DNA of 50,655 nucleotides from 40-80 sp040394775 (GCA_040394775.1 JBEBRN010000015.1:1-50655), one strand, 5' to 3'. Positions 1-8,351 are shown, counted from the stretch's first letter. Program-made: numbers and translations. Notes: generated by a model not told the origin, from the letters alone.

Positions 1-34
1 GAATCGTAAAATATTTGAAATTAAAGGAAGACAA

Positions 35-565
35 TTACTGTAAGTAAAGTTCTATCAAGCCTTCGGGAATATCTAAATGAAGTTCTTTGTTGTCCCGGTC
101 AATTTTGAGAATAAACTCTTTGCGTAAAGGAACTAAAATCTCTTTGCCACTGTTATGTCTAACTTGAAACAGTGGATTGATAGGTAAATCAACAACTTGT
201 TCTAATTCTCCAACTTCACCATAAGCTTTATCTATCACCTTAAATCCAACGATTTCATGGTCATAAAACTCATTCCCTTTTAATTTAGGAAGTGTTGAAG
301 CGGGTAGGTATAATTGTTTTTTTAGTAAAAAAGCAGCATCATCCTCACTATCAATTCCTTCAATTTTTACGTAGGCAAAATTCTTAGGTGCGAGTTTAAT
401 TTTCTCGAGAACAAAGGGTGTAAGGTTTCCGTTTAGATCTACGTAAACCATGTCTAACTTTTTATAGATAGACGCATCGGTAACGTCTAAAAATAACGAA
501 ACTTCACCTTTATATCCGTGAAGTTTCGATACATATCCTAAATGATAGCAATCTGCCTTATTCAT
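35..565 (-). CDS. rimM: Ribosome maturation factor RimM
   Basis: RimM binds ribosomal protein S19 in the head of the 30S subunit and assists late 16S rRNA maturation in the cytoplasm. The 176-residue protein has the usual length and two-part layout. The N-terminal RimM beta-barrel opens with YHLGYVSKLHGYKGEV (residues 7-22), and a C-terminal PRC-barrel follows from about residue 100 (FYDHEIVGFKV, then NPLFQVR and EILVPL). It starts 13 bases after the rpsP stop on the same strand, the classic rpsP-rimM order, so the two are probably co-transcribed from the rpsP promoter. The usual next genes (trmD, rplS) would lie beyond the left edge if present. Identification is firm. Confidence 0.95.
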   Translation of the reverse strand: MNKADCYHLGYVSKLHGYKGEVSLFLDVTDASIYKKLDMVYVDLNGNLTPFVLEKIKLAPKNFAYVKIEGIDSEDDAAFLLKKQLYLPASTLPKLKGNEFYDHEIVGFKVIDKAYGEVGELEQVVDLPINPLFQVRHNSGKEILVPLRKEFILKIDRDNKELHLDIPEGLIELYLQ

Positions 566-578
566 TTAAACGTTTTAA

Positions 579-1175
579 TTAAGCTTCTGTTTCTCCTTCT
601 GGAGCAGCTTCGTCTGTTGCTGGAGTTTCAGCTGCTGGAGTTTCTTCCGCTGCTGGAGCCTCTTCCGCTGCTGGAGCCTCTTCCGCTACTGGAGCCTCAA
701 CTACTTCTTCTTCAGCTGGAGTATTCTTAGCTAAGATAGCAGCTGCTTTCGCTTCTTTAGAGACAGCTTCAGCAGCTAATGCTGCAGCTCTTGCTTCTGC
801 TTTTGCTTTTGCTAAGTTATCTGTTTTTCCAGAGATTCTTGATGCTTTCTCATCAATCCACTTATTGAATTTTTCTTCAACTTGCTCAACTGTTAAAGCT
901 CCTTTTTTAACTCCATTCAAAAGGTGGTTTTTGTACAATACACCTTTGTAAGATAAAATTGCTCTAGCAGTATCTGACATTTCAGCACCTGTCTGAACCC
1001 ACTTAAGTGTTTCTTCGAAGTTAATGTCTACTGTTGCTGGGTTTGTGTTTGGATTGTAAGTTCCTAATTTCTCGATAAACTTACCATCTCTTTTAGATCT
1101 GCTATCAGCAGCTACAATGTGGTAAAAAGCTCTTCCTTTCTTACCATGTCTTTGCAATCTAATTCTTGTTGCCAT
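579..1175 (-). CDS. rpsP: 30S ribosomal protein S16 with long Ala/Glu/Pro-rich C-terminal tail
   Basis: Structural protein of the 30S subunit. The S16 core is residues 1 to about 85, with MATRIRLQRHGKKGRAFYHI, the SKRDGKFIEKLGTYNP segment and a WVQTGA motif. At 198 residues it is more than twice the bacterial core of about 80-90. From residue 110 comes a lysine/alanine-rich, probably helical stretch, and from about 150 an acidic Ala-Pro-Glu tail built partly from a repeated EEAPAA hexapeptide. Extended S16 proteins are known in Bacteroidota, so the extension itself is a lineage trait. The acidic repeat is probably unstructured. It is the first gene of rpsP-rimM, with a TATCTTTG promoter box about 58 bases upstream and a small hairpin in the leader. 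Confidence 0.96.
   Translation of the reverse strand: MATRIRLQRHGKKGRAFYHIVAADSRSKRDGKFIEKLGTYNPNTNPATVDINFEETLKWVQTGAEMSDTARAILSYKGVLYKNHLLNGVKKGALTVEQVEEKFNKWIDEKASRISGKTDNLAKAKAEARAAALAAEAVSKEAKAAAILAKNTPAEEEVVEAPVAEEAPAAEEAPAAEETPAAETPATDEAAPEGETEA
643..696 (-). repeat. 18-bp tandem repeat inside rpsP tail
   Basis: Three consecutive 18-bp units, two identical (TCTTCCGCTGCTGGAGCC on the plus strand) and a third differing by one base. They encode the EEAPAA-type repeats of the S16 C-terminal tail. More degenerate relatives of the unit continue on the low-coordinate side to about 600. The repeat keeps the reading frame, so copy-number change by slippage would lengthen or shorten the tail without a frameshift. 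Confidence 0.85.
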
Positions 1176-1232
1176 TCTTATAAATTATTGTTTGGAGTAC
1201 GAAACTCCGATTAATAAAAAAATTTAGTGGCG

Positions 1233-1240
1233 CAAAGATA
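1233..1240 (-). promoter_or_regulatory. Bacteroidota -7 box upstream of rpsP
   Basis: TATCTTTG on the minus strand matches the Bacteroidota housekeeping -7 consensus TAnnTTTG. It lies 58 bases upstream of the rpsP start. No good -33 TTTG box is visible at the usual spacing. The leader between box and gene contains a five-base-pair hairpin (GGAGT/ACTCC, 1194-1208). Confidence 0.6.
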
Positions 1241-1365
1241 CGATATATTTTGAAATAAATGGAATTTTAAAAAAAACTGAATAGATAATTATATGACCTA
1301 TTTTCTTTTAAATATACATCCACTAAAAAAACACCTCTTCATCATAAATTCACAACCACTCTAAA

Positions 1366-1410
1366 AGACAAAAGGCTAAATTGAAAATACTTCAATTTAG
1401 CCTTTTGTCT
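1366..1410 (-). terminator. Terminator-like hairpin after the fibronectin-repeat protein gene
   Basis: Perfect 20-bp inverted repeat (1366-1385 and 1391-1410) with a five-base loop. It starts 45 bases after the stop of the minus-strand gene at 1455-4115. The stem itself is rich in A and T at its ends. The following U-run is short, so termination efficiency is uncertain, but the stem is long and perfect. Confidence 0.8.
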
Positions 1411-1454
1411 AATTACTTATCTTTAGAAATCTCGCGAAAGACTTCTTATAAATT

Positions 1455-4115
1455 TTATTCTTTTATGAACTTACCAAAAGAAGTTGCTGTTGTTGTTGCA
1501 ACTTTCACTTGATACATTCCTGCAGGAAGTTCTTCCACATTTATTTTAGTTGTGTTAGAAGTCATTTCATTTGTATAAACTACTTTTCCTGTTAAATCAA
1601 TAATAGTTACATACCCAACGGACGCACTCATTTCAATTGTTAAAGTGGAAGAAGTTGGATTTGGAAATAAACCTGTAATTTCAGAGTTCACTGTATTCAC
1701 AGAAAGTGCCATAGTGAAGTTTTCCGTTACATTGCCGCTATTTCCTTGAATAGAATCACAAGAAGAAATAAGATATACTTTATACGTTTCACCAGCTTCA
1801 AAAGTAAGAGCTGAAGAACCAGTTGTAGTTGTTGCGTTTGCTATGGACGTTGCTGATGTTGCTACGTAATCACCAGGAAAAGAAGGTACTGTTCCAACTG
1901 GCATAATCGCATAGAAATAACCATTTGTCGGTTGAGTAGCGGATGTCCACGAAATATCTATAGAGCCATCTTGGTGATTAGTAACTGTTAAGTTAGACGG
2001 AGCAAGACATGGTAAAGCAGTTGTTTGAACCGTATCTATAAGCGTATCTGATATTTGAGTCGATGAACATAACGAAACGAAGTAAACAACATAACTATTA
2101 CCAAGTATAATAGCTGTTCCGTTATTTAGTGTATCAGAAGAAAAAGAAGTTTTCGTTTTGTCTACATCAAAATAATCCCCTGCTGTCGGTAACGTTCCTT
2201 CTACCGCAATAGCAATTTGATAACCATCAGAAGGTAAATATGATGGTGCATCCCAAGTTACGCCAATTGTTCCATCTGCGTCTGCAGTAACAGTCAAATT
2301 AGTAACTTCTACACATGGCATTGCTACACTAACGGCAACACTATCTATTGGTGACGTTTCGCTACCACAATTAGACGTGATATAAACAAAGTAATTACCG
2401 TAAGGATCCAATTGAGTTCCATTCGGTAATGTATCTGTCGTAATTGTAGTTTGATTGCCATCATTTACTGATATATATACACTATCTGTTACTAATTGGT
2501 CTGAAGCCATAGCAATCAAGTATCCGTTAGAAGGAATATTTGTAGGGACATTCCAAGATATTGTAATGGAACCATCACCATTACTTACAGCATTTAACCC
2601 AGTAGGAGAAAGACATGTTGTAGGTAAAATTATCGCTAGTGTATCATTCAATGGCGCAGACACATTAACTGCATCACAAACAGCATTCATCGTAACAACA
2701 TATTCCAATCCTCCAGCTAAAGTTGCACCATTTGTTAATGTATCCGTTGTAAAAGATGTTTCACTTGACAAAATATTGAAATATTCATATTGATTCGGTG
2801 TACTTCCATTAGAATGTAAAGCTATCTGATATCCGTTTCCTGGTAATGGTGTAGTTGCATCCCATGTTACAGTAACGGAACCATCACCATTATCAACCAC
2901 CACTAAATTTGTTGGTTTAGCACAAGCCGCTAATTGAACATTAGCGTTAATTGTATCAGAATGATATTCTTTTGCCGTGTTACATGATGAATAAATGTAA
3001 ACATCATAAGAAGAAGAGTTGGCTAAATTTGCACCATTCTTAAGGGTGTCTGTTGTGAAAGTAGTTTCAGAAGACGGAACGGTGAAGAAATTTGATGATA
3101 AAGGCGTTGAACCAGCATCCACTATTGCTATTTGGTAACCTTCTGCTGGTAATCCAGCTGGCGCGGTCCATGAAGCAGTAATAGAACCATCTGTATTATC
3201 TACCAAAACTAAGTTTGTAGGACCATCACAAGGGATAATCGACACATTTACAGGACTCCCTATAGTATCAGAGTGATCAACAGTCGCTTCATTACATACT
3301 GAATATAAGTAAACTAAGTAAGTCGTACTGTCTACTAAATTAGTTCCATTAGTAAGTGTATCTGTTGAGAAATTTGTTTCTGAAGATGGGATTTTGAAAA
3401 AATCAGCTGAAGTAGGCTGCGTTCCTGTTTTAAATACAGCTACCTGATAACCATCTGCCGGTAAGTTAGTCGGTGCATCCCATGTAACATCAATTGATCC
3501 GTCAGTATTATTAACAACTCCCATATTTAATGGTTTTTCGCATACTGTTGTAGGTGAATAACCTGTCAAGATTAGAGAATCTATATTGAAACGCTTTCCA
3601 GAATCACCTCCTGTCACAATTAGTCTAACGCGAATATTTCCTGTTACATTAATATTTGAATATTCAAATTTTGTCAATGCATCAATGCCATCTAAATCTA
3701 CTGCTGATCCAGCGGGGATCCAAGTAGTTCCTGCATCAGTACTGTATTGCGCTTCGAAAATAGGTGCAATATTTGCTCTATCACTACCAAAATTTGCACG
3801 AGATGCATAAAATGAAATACTTCCTAATCCGTATGGCTTATCCTCTTCCATTTGTATATATCCGTAATCTGCAGCATTTCTCCTCATACGCAAGCTATTG
3901 GTTCCGAATTTCATGTCTCCTGCATCAGGTGAACTCGATTGCATTGCTTGTGACAGCGACCAATCGTAATCTCCAATCGTAACAGTAGCAGCTGCATACC
4001 CAGATTTTGAAATACTCGCATCAAATGCTAGTGTATCGTTTACTTGAGCATTGATAGAGAATGTACTAATCAATAGGAGAAGTACAATAGAAAATTTTTT
4101 AATAAATTTCTTCAT
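1455..4115 (-). CDS. Secreted fibronectin-type-repeat protein with T9SS type A sorting domain
   Basis: An 886-residue cell-surface or secreted protein of unknown ligand. It has a signal peptide (residues 1-23, ending INAQ) and a globular N-terminal region to about 190 that resembles a choice-of-anchor or beta-sandwich domain. Six repeats of about 95 residues follow. Each begins with a conserved cysteine, then a P.NL-type segment, DGSI..(T/S)W and GY.(I/V)A, which is the pattern of fibronectin type III-like modules. The last 75 residues are a type A sorting domain (GLFPNP, a GKVVY-type motif, then LPAGMYQVKV), which directs export through the type IX system. The gene stands alone, with its own promoter box and terminator hairpin. 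The repeats could serve in adhesion or carbohydrate binding, but nothing here shows which. Confidence 0.85.
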   Translation of the reverse strand: MKKFIKKFSIVLLLLISTFSINAQVNDTLAFDASISKSGYAAATVTIGDYDWSLSQAMQSSSPDAGDMKFGTNSLRMRRNAADYGYIQMEEDKPYGLGSISFYASRANFGSDRANIAPIFEAQYSTDAGTTWIPAGSAVDLDGIDALTKFEYSNINVTGNIRVRLIVTGGDSGKRFNIDSLILTGYSPTTVCEKPLNMGVVNNTDGSIDVTWDAPTNLPADGYQVAVFKTGTQPTSADFFKIPSSETNFSTDTLTNGTNLVDSTTYLVYLYSVCNEATVDHSDTIGSPVNVSIIPCDGPTNLVLVDNTDGSITASWTAPAGLPAEGYQIAIVDAGSTPLSSNFFTVPSSETTFTTDTLKNGANLANSSSYDVYIYSSCNTAKEYHSDTINANVQLAACAKPTNLVVVDNGDGSVTVTWDATTPLPGNGYQIALHSNGSTPNQYEYFNILSSETSFTTDTLTNGATLAGGLEYVVTMNAVCDAVNVSAPLNDTLAIILPTTCLSPTGLNAVSNGDGSITISWNVPTNIPSNGYLIAMASDQLVTDSVYISVNDGNQTTITTDTLPNGTQLDPYGNYFVYITSNCGSETSPIDSVAVSVAMPCVEVTNLTVTADADGTIGVTWDAPSYLPSDGYQIAIAVEGTLPTAGDYFDVDKTKTSFSSDTLNNGTAIILGNSYVVYFVSLCSSTQISDTLIDTVQTTALPCLAPSNLTVTNHQDGSIDISWTSATQPTNGYFYAIMPVGTVPSFPGDYVATSATSIANATTTTGSSALTFEAGETYKVYLISSCDSIQGNSGNVTENFTMALSVNTVNSEITGLFPNPTSSTLTIEMSASVGYVTIIDLTGKVVYTNEMTSNTTKINVEELPAGMYQVKVATTTATSFGKFIKE

Positions 4116-4133
4116 GTTTAGACAATTTTATTG

Positions 4134-4141
4134 CAAAAATA
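4134..4141 (-). promoter_or_regulatory. -7 box upstream of the fibronectin-repeat protein
   Basis: TATTTTTG on the minus strand fits TAnnTTTG and lies 18 bases before the ATG. That implies a leader of about 10 bases. No clear -33 box is visible. Confidence 0.5.
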
Positions 4142-4191
4142 GGATAATTCATCTGTTAAAAAAAATTAATTTACAAACGTTTTATCAATAA

Positions 4192-4224
4192 AAAAGCCGA
4201 CATTGTTAATAACTATCGGCTTTT
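4192..4224 (-). terminator. Terminator after the Bax-inhibitor-like gene
   Basis: Inverted repeat AAAAGCCGA (4192-4200) / TCGGCTTTT (4216-4224) with a 15-base loop. A U-run follows in the minus-strand sense. It lies 24 bases after the stop of the 4248-4964 gene and closes the queD-like/folE/Bax-inhibitor operon. Confidence 0.8.
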
Positions 4225-4247
4225 ACTGTTAAATATTACTGTTAAAA

Positions 4248-4964
4248 TCAATCTCTACCACCGAAAAGTCTCAATAATGACATAAAAAGATTGATGAATA
4301 AAATATATAATGTCAAGCCACCAATCAATGCTAATTTATCTCTTTCAACACCATCTAACATGGAGTTTTTAGAAACATCTTTTAGTTTTTGCATCCAATA
4401 AGCAGTTAAGCCAGTGAAAACAAAGACACCTATGAAAGAAATCCCCCAACTCAAGCCATCGGATTTGACAAACATATTCGCGATTGAGGCAATGAAAATA
4501 CCAATGAAAAGCATATACATTAAACTTCCCATTTTAGTTAAGTCCATTTTAGTTGTATACCCTAAGATTGCCATTCCAGCAAACGCACCTGCACTCACAA
4601 AAAATGTCACTGCGATAGAGTTTAGACTATATACAAAGAAAATGGTGCTCAAACTTGCTCCCATCAAACCTGCAAACAACATAAATAAAGCAGTTAATAC
4701 AGGAATAGAAAGTTTCCTGTAGCCCATTTGAATCCATAACGCTAAACCAACTGGTGCGAAAGTGACTACATAAAACAAGGGGCTAATTCCTCCTTCAGCA
4801 GTTAAGAAAACACGACTAAATAAATCTTGTGACGTTGCAAAATAATAAGCAACACCTCCAGACACTAAAAGGGCTAATCCCATATAAGCATATACTTTCT
4901 TAAAAAAATCTCTGGCGATATCTTGAGCGAAAACGCCTTCTTCTTGCATGAATCTATTTTCCAT
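4248..4964 (-). CDS. Bax inhibitor-1/YccA family membrane protein
   Basis: A 238-residue inner-membrane protein with about seven hydrophobic helices. After a short cytoplasmic N-terminus (residues 1-25), helices start near 28, 62, 85, 110, 140, 165 and 215. The pattern, the ALLVSG-type first helix and the conserved C-terminal segment (LTLYILFINLFMSLLRLFG) match the Bax inhibitor-1/YccA family. Relatives include pH-gated calcium-leak channels and E. coli YccA, an FtsH modulator. It starts 12 bases after folE on the same strand and is probably the last gene of a three-gene operon. A link to pterin synthesis is not obvious, so the grouping may be just shared transcription. Confidence 0.88.
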   Translation of the reverse strand: MENRFMQEEGVFAQDIARDFFKKVYAYMGLALLVSGGVAYYFATSQDLFSRVFLTAEGGISPLFYVVTFAPVGLALWIQMGYRKLSIPVLTALFMLFAGLMGASLSTIFFVYSLNSIAVTFFVSAGAFAGMAILGYTTKMDLTKMGSLMYMLFIGIFIASIANMFVKSDGLSWGISFIGVFVFTGLTAYWMQKLKDVSKNSMLDGVERDKLALIGGLTLYILFINLFMSLLRLFGGRD

Positions 4965-4976
4965 ATCTATTTTATA

Positions 4977-5564
4977 TTAATGTAAATTTGCATTTATTAA
5001 TTGTATAAATTCTTTTCTCGTTAATTCATTATTCAAAAACTCACCTGTGAAAGCACTTGTTGTAGTAAAAGAATTCTGTTTTTGAACACCACGCATTTGC
5101 ATACACATATGAGCGCACTCTAAAACAACTGCCACGCCATGAGGTTTTAATGTATCCTGAATACAATCACGGATTTCTAAAGTTAAGCGCTCTTGCACTT
5201 GCAAGCGACGAGAAAAAGCATCCACAATTCGCGGTATCTTACTCAATCCAACAATTTTCCCATTTGGAATATACGCTATATGCGCTTTTCCAAAGAATGG
5301 CAATATGTGATGTTCACACATTGAATAGACCTCTATATCCTTCACGATAACCATTTCAGAATAATCCTCACTAAAGAGTGCACTTTTTAGTATCTCGGCA
5401 GGATCTATCTGATTTCCACTTGTCAGAAATTGTAATGCTTTTGCTACACGCTCTGGTGTTTTCAACAATCCTTCACGGCTAGGACTTTCTCCTAAGTCTG
5501 CTAAAATTCCTTTGTAAGCATTGGCAATTCTTACCGTTTTCTCTGTATTTTCGTTTTCTTCCAC
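4977..5564 (-). CDS. folE: GTP cyclohydrolase I
   Basis: Converts GTP to 7,8-dihydroneopterin triphosphate, the entry point for folate, tetrahydrobiopterin and queuosine. The protein is 195 residues, the normal size. Zinc-site and catalytic signatures are present: SMCEHHILPFFGKAH in the middle (first zinc cysteine and catalytic histidines), IVGLSKIPRIVDAFSRRLQ, then CAHMCMQMRGV with the second zinc cysteine and the FTTTSAFTG tail. It starts 16 bases after the 6-pyruvoyltetrahydropterin-synthase-like gene, so the two successive pterin enzymes are made from one message. This is type IA FolE rather than the zinc-independent FolE2. Confidence 0.96.
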   Translation of the reverse strand: MEENENTEKTVRIANAYKGILADLGESPSREGLLKTPERVAKALQFLTSGNQIDPAEILKSALFSEDYSEMVIVKDIEVYSMCEHHILPFFGKAHIAYIPNGKIVGLSKIPRIVDAFSRRLQVQERLTLEIRDCIQDTLKPHGVAVVLECAHMCMQMRGVQKQNSFTTTSAFTGEFLNNELTRKEFIQLINANLH

Positions 5565-5580
5565 TTATTCTATTTCTTAA

Positions 5581-6012
5581 TTAATACGGTGTATTGCCGC
5601 CAAAGTATTCTACGAAATTATTTTCCGTCTCTTCTAATCGCAACTTACACAATGTTCCTCCTTCATTTGCGATTGGGTTTTTCAATAATTCCCAAATCTT
5701 AATAATTAAATTTTCTGTTGAAGGCATTATATTCTGCATAAAAGGAACGTCGACATTTAGATTTTTATGATCAATTTGTTCTATTACTTCTTCTTTAATA
5801 ATTTTACTTAACTTTTTTAAGTCAATTACAAATCCTGTTTCTTCATTCGGAACTCCTTTAACGGTAACGAATAGGTTGAAATTGTGTCCGTGCCAATTCT
5901 TATTGCTACACTTCCCAAAAACTTCAGCATTCTTCTCTTCTGACCATTCTTCTCTCCAAAGTTTGTGAGCTGCATTAAAATGTTCTTTTCTAACAATATA
6001 AACTGTGTTCAC
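5581..6012 (-). CDS. 6-pyruvoyltetrahydropterin synthase / 6-carboxytetrahydropterin synthase family protein
   Basis: A 143-residue T-fold enzyme acting on dihydroneopterin triphosphate, the product of the FolE encoded next to it. Zinc ligands are His16 (in HFNAAH), His41 and His43 (HGH). The catalytic dyad is Asp81-His82, and the pterin-anchoring Glu is Glu100. The catalytic cysteine Cys35 is followed by five residues before HGH (CSNKNWHGH). E. coli QueD has three (CxxxHGH), while animal PTPS has the five-residue spacing. The IDHKNLNVDVPF segment also resembles animal PTPS. It may therefore make 6-pyruvoyltetrahydropterin for biopterin rather than the queuosine precursor; many annotations would still call it QueD. 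First gene of the operon, behind a TATCTTTG box. Confidence 0.88.
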   Translation of the reverse strand: MNTVYIVRKEHFNAAHKLWREEWSEEKNAEVFGKCSNKNWHGHNFNLFVTVKGVPNEETGFVIDLKKLSKIIKEEVIEQIDHKNLNVDVPFMQNIMPSTENLIIKIWELLKNPIANEGGTLCKLRLEETENNFVEYFGGNTPY

Positions 6013-6034
6013 GCTTAATTTTAATTATAAAATA

Positions 6035-6042
6035 CAAAGATA
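6035..6042 (-). promoter_or_regulatory. -7 box for the PTPS-like/folE operon
   Basis: TATCTTTG on the minus strand, an exact TAnnTTTG match, 22 bases upstream of the first start codon of the operon. No good -33 box is visible. Confidence 0.55.
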
Positions 6043-6092
6043 ATAAATTGTAGGACGACTTTTAAAAATAACACTACTTTAAGCCTAAAAGA

Positions 6093-6118
6093 AAAAGCCT
6101 CCAAGAATGAAGGCTTTT
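6093..6118 (-). terminator. Terminator of tRNA-Phe
   Basis: Inverted repeat AAAAGCCT (6093-6100) / AGGCTTTT (6111-6118) with a ten-base loop, directly after the tRNA 3' end in the minus sense and followed by a U-containing stretch. Confidence 0.75.
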
Positions 6119-6119
6119 G

Positions 6120-6192
6120 TGGGAACGGACGGAATCGAACCGCCGACACAAGGATTTTCAGTCCTTTGCTCTACCGACTGAGCTACGTTCCC
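6120..6192 (-). tRNA. tRNA-Phe (anticodon GAA)
   Basis: On the minus strand a complete 73-base cloverleaf is readable. The acceptor stem GGGAACG pairs with CGTTCCC. The D arm is GCTC/GAGC, and the anticodon arm AAGGA/TCCTT carries loop CTGAAAA, hence anticodon GAA. The T arm contains GGTTCGATTCC. The discriminator is A. CCA is not encoded. A TATATTTG promoter box lies upstream and a hairpin terminator downstream, so it is a single-gene transcription unit. Confidence 0.97.
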
Positions 6193-6208
6193 TTGATTTT
6201 CGTGAGTG

Positions 6209-6238
6209 CAAATATAGAGACATTTTTTAATTCACCAA
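6209..6238 (-). promoter_or_regulatory. Promoter of tRNA-Phe
   Basis: On the minus strand, TATATTTG (6209-6216) fits the TAnnTTTG -7 box. A TTG at 6236-6238 lies 19 bases further upstream (6217-6235 between), in range for the -33 element. The -7 box ends 17 bases before the tRNA 5' end. Confidence 0.65.
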
Positions 6239-6281
6239 CTGAATTGAATTTTTTTTTTTAATTTCCCTGAAAATTTTTAAA

Positions 6282-7004
6282 ATGAAACGACTTGTTGTCG
6301 ATGCTGGAAATACGCGAATCAAAATAGGAATATTCTGTGAATCAACACTGTGTGATGTTTCGTCATTCTTATTAAAGGATAAAAAAAAGTGTTTTGATTA
6401 CTTAAATAGCATTTCTTACGACCAATCGATTTTGTCTTCTGTACTATCTCAGGAGCAAACCAACGAAATACTACAACAACTTAATTCCTCTGCTGTTTTA
6501 TTGACAGAAACTACTCCTATTCCCATTTCTGTCGATTATGACTCTCGAAATACACTCGGAAAAGATCGACTAGCGAATGCAATCGCTGCTTACCAACAAG
6601 TTAAAAAAAATGCAGTCGTTATTGATGTGGGAACTTGTGTGAAATTTGACTTGGTGAATAACGCTGGTGTTTACCTTGGTGGCTCTATCTCTCCAGGTTT
6701 ACAAATGCGATTTACAGCGATGCACGAACATACTGAAAACCTACCTCTTTTAAAAAATATTACTCCAACAAAATTAATTGGTAATTCTACCGTTAATAGC
6801 ATGTCTTCAGGGGTAATGAATGGAATAAAGTACGAAATTGAAGGAATGATTAAGGCATATCAACATGGATTTAAAGATTTAGTTATCTTTGCGACTGGTG
6901 GCGATGTGAAAAGAATAGAATTAGATCAGTCATTACCCATAATTTATGACGAACATTTAACACTTAATGGATTATACGAAATATTGCAAAAACAGCATGA
7001 TTAA
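6282..7004 (+). CDS. coaX: Type III pantothenate kinase
   Basis: Phosphorylates pantothenate in the first step of coenzyme A synthesis. It is an ASKHA-fold enzyme that uses ATP and a monovalent cation and is not feedback-inhibited by CoA. Length is 240 residues, typical. Visible signatures are the N-terminal phosphate loop VVDAGNTRIKIG (residues 5-16), the central DSRNTLGKDRLANA substrate segment, DVGTCVKFD, GGSISPGLQMR and a late ATGGD. The stop overlaps the start of the following outer-membrane protein gene by eight bases, so coaX, the porin-like gene and lptC form an operon. This arrangement is, from memory, common in flavobacteria. Confidence 0.95.
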   Translation: MKRLVVDAGNTRIKIGIFCESTLCDVSSFLLKDKKKCFDYLNSISYDQSILSSVLSQEQTNEILQQLNSSAVLLTETTPIPISVDYDSRNTLGKDRLANAIAAYQQVKKNAVVIDVGTCVKFDLVNNAGVYLGGSISPGLQMRFTAMHEHTENLPLLKNITPTKLIGNSTVNSMSSGVMNGIKYEIEGMIKAYQHGFKDLVIFATGGDVKRIELDQSLPIIYDEHLTLNGLYEILQKQHD

Positions 7005-8349
7005 AAAGTTACTTTATTGTTTATCTTCTGTGTTATTCGCTTTTTCACTTCATGCACAGGAAAATGCTAATATCCCATACAGTTCTAACGGAATAGGAAT
7101 CCTAAGCTCAGACAATCGCCTTGTCTACAATTCTTTAGGAAATACACTTACATCAGCTATTGATAGTATCTCTATCAATTTTTATAACCCTTCTTCATAC
7201 TCTAGTATAAGCAAAGGACAACCTATTTTTAGTGTCGGAGTGGATAATACCTTGCGTTCTTTTACCAGTAATAATGTTACTGAGAAAGGTTCTTATACTC
7301 AAATAAATCATTTTGCATTTGGTATTTCTTTTGCGAAAATTGTTGGTTTTGCCTTTGGTATCCGACCATTTTCAAGAAGTAGTTATAATTTTTCTGAACT
7401 TATTTCCTTGGATGAAACACAGAATATGCGTCATCAGTATAAAGGGAAAGGGAATTCTAGCTTATTTTTCACTGGCTTTTCAGTAACTGCCTTGAATTTA
7501 AAGCACCATAAATTAGGTGTTGGTATGAACTTAGGTTATTTATTTGGTTCTTTAGAGAATACACAGACAGCTTATATCGACCAAGATGCAATCTTTAATT
7601 CTGGTGTTATGTATTCAACAACCCATTATTTAAGCTCTTTTCATTATGATTTAGGTTTAAATTATCAATTCTTATTAGATAAAGATAGAGTAATTGTGGG
7701 TGCTTCTTTTACACCAAAACAAAACTTGAGTGCAACATATATCTCCGAAAAAGCATACTCAACTGATTTAGAAAACCAGAACAGTTATGGTTACATTCAG
7801 TCCGATCAAACCAAAGGTACAGTGACACTTCCTTCTTCGTTATCTATTGGTGTACAATACATTCTTAACACGAGAAAGAAGAACCAAAATGCAAAGCTTA
7901 ATTCCCGCTTATCCTTTTCAGCAGAGTATCACAATAATATGTGGAAAGAATATGCTGAGAATTTTGGAACTAATAACAACGTCTCTTACAATTATAGAAA
8001 CACAGCTACTTATTCTTTCGGAGTTGAATACATTCCTCAACAAGTATTTTTAGAACGAGCGACAACAGGTTATTTATCAAAAGTACGCTATCGTGTTGGT
8101 ACTTCTTTTGGTCAATTGCCTTACGGTATGAATGGTAGTTATATGAATAAAAAATCTTACACCGTTGGGTTTGGTTTTCCATTCGTTATGTTACGCTCTA
8201 TCTCCTCCGTAAATTTCTCTGTAGGATATGCCGATCAAACGATAAAGAATATGCCTTCCTACAACGAGAAGTTCATTCAATTTAATCTAGGAATAAACTT
8301 CTCACCAAGTCTAAATGACCGCTGGTTTAGAAAGTATAAAATCGATTAA
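6997..8349 (+). CDS. Putative outer-membrane beta-barrel protein
   Basis: I start this gene at the ATG at 6997, not at an upstream in-frame codon, because MIKKLLYCLSSVLFAFSLHAQ is a clear signal peptide. The mature part of about 430 residues is rich in alternating aromatic and polar strands with many glycines, as in outer-membrane beta-barrels. The N-terminal segment (YSSNGIGIL, then INFYNPSSYSSI) recalls the FadL/OmpP1 and PorV-like groups in which a conserved N-P motif precedes the barrel. No specific substrate can be read. It overlaps coaX by eight bases and ends two bases before lptC, so it may be functionally tied to envelope assembly. Confidence 0.75.
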   Translation: MIKKLLYCLSSVLFAFSLHAQENANIPYSSNGIGILSSDNRLVYNSLGNTLTSAIDSISINFYNPSSYSSISKGQPIFSVGVDNTLRSFTSNNVTEKGSYTQINHFAFGISFAKIVGFAFGIRPFSRSSYNFSELISLDETQNMRHQYKGKGNSSLFFTGFSVTALNLKHHKLGVGMNLGYLFGSLENTQTAYIDQDAIFNSGVMYSTTHYLSSFHYDLGLNYQFLLDKDRVIVGASFTPKQNLSATYISEKAYSTDLENQNSYGYIQSDQTKGTVTLPSSLSIGVQYILNTRKKNQNAKLNSRLSFSAEYHNNMWKEYAENFGTNNNVSYNYRNTATYSFGVEYIPQQVFLERATTGYLSKVRYRVGTSFGQLPYGMNGSYMNKKSYTVGFGFPFVMLRSISSVNFSVGYADQTIKNMPSYNEKFIQFNLGINFSPSLNDRWFRKYKID

Positions 8350-8351
8350 AA

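Noticed and set aside
542..730. Leucine-rich plus-strand frame opposite rpsP
   Set aside because: It is the antisense reading of the Ala/Glu/Pro repeat of S16; low-complexity shadow of a real gene.
1455..4115. CRISPR-like or satellite repeat
   Set aside because: The periodicity is about 290 bases, diverged, and encodes fibronectin-like protein modules; there are no short direct repeats with unique spacers.
6967..6996. Upstream in-frame start for the outer-membrane protein
   Set aside because: It would add ten residues before an obvious signal peptide and extend the overlap with coaX; ATG at 6997 is better.
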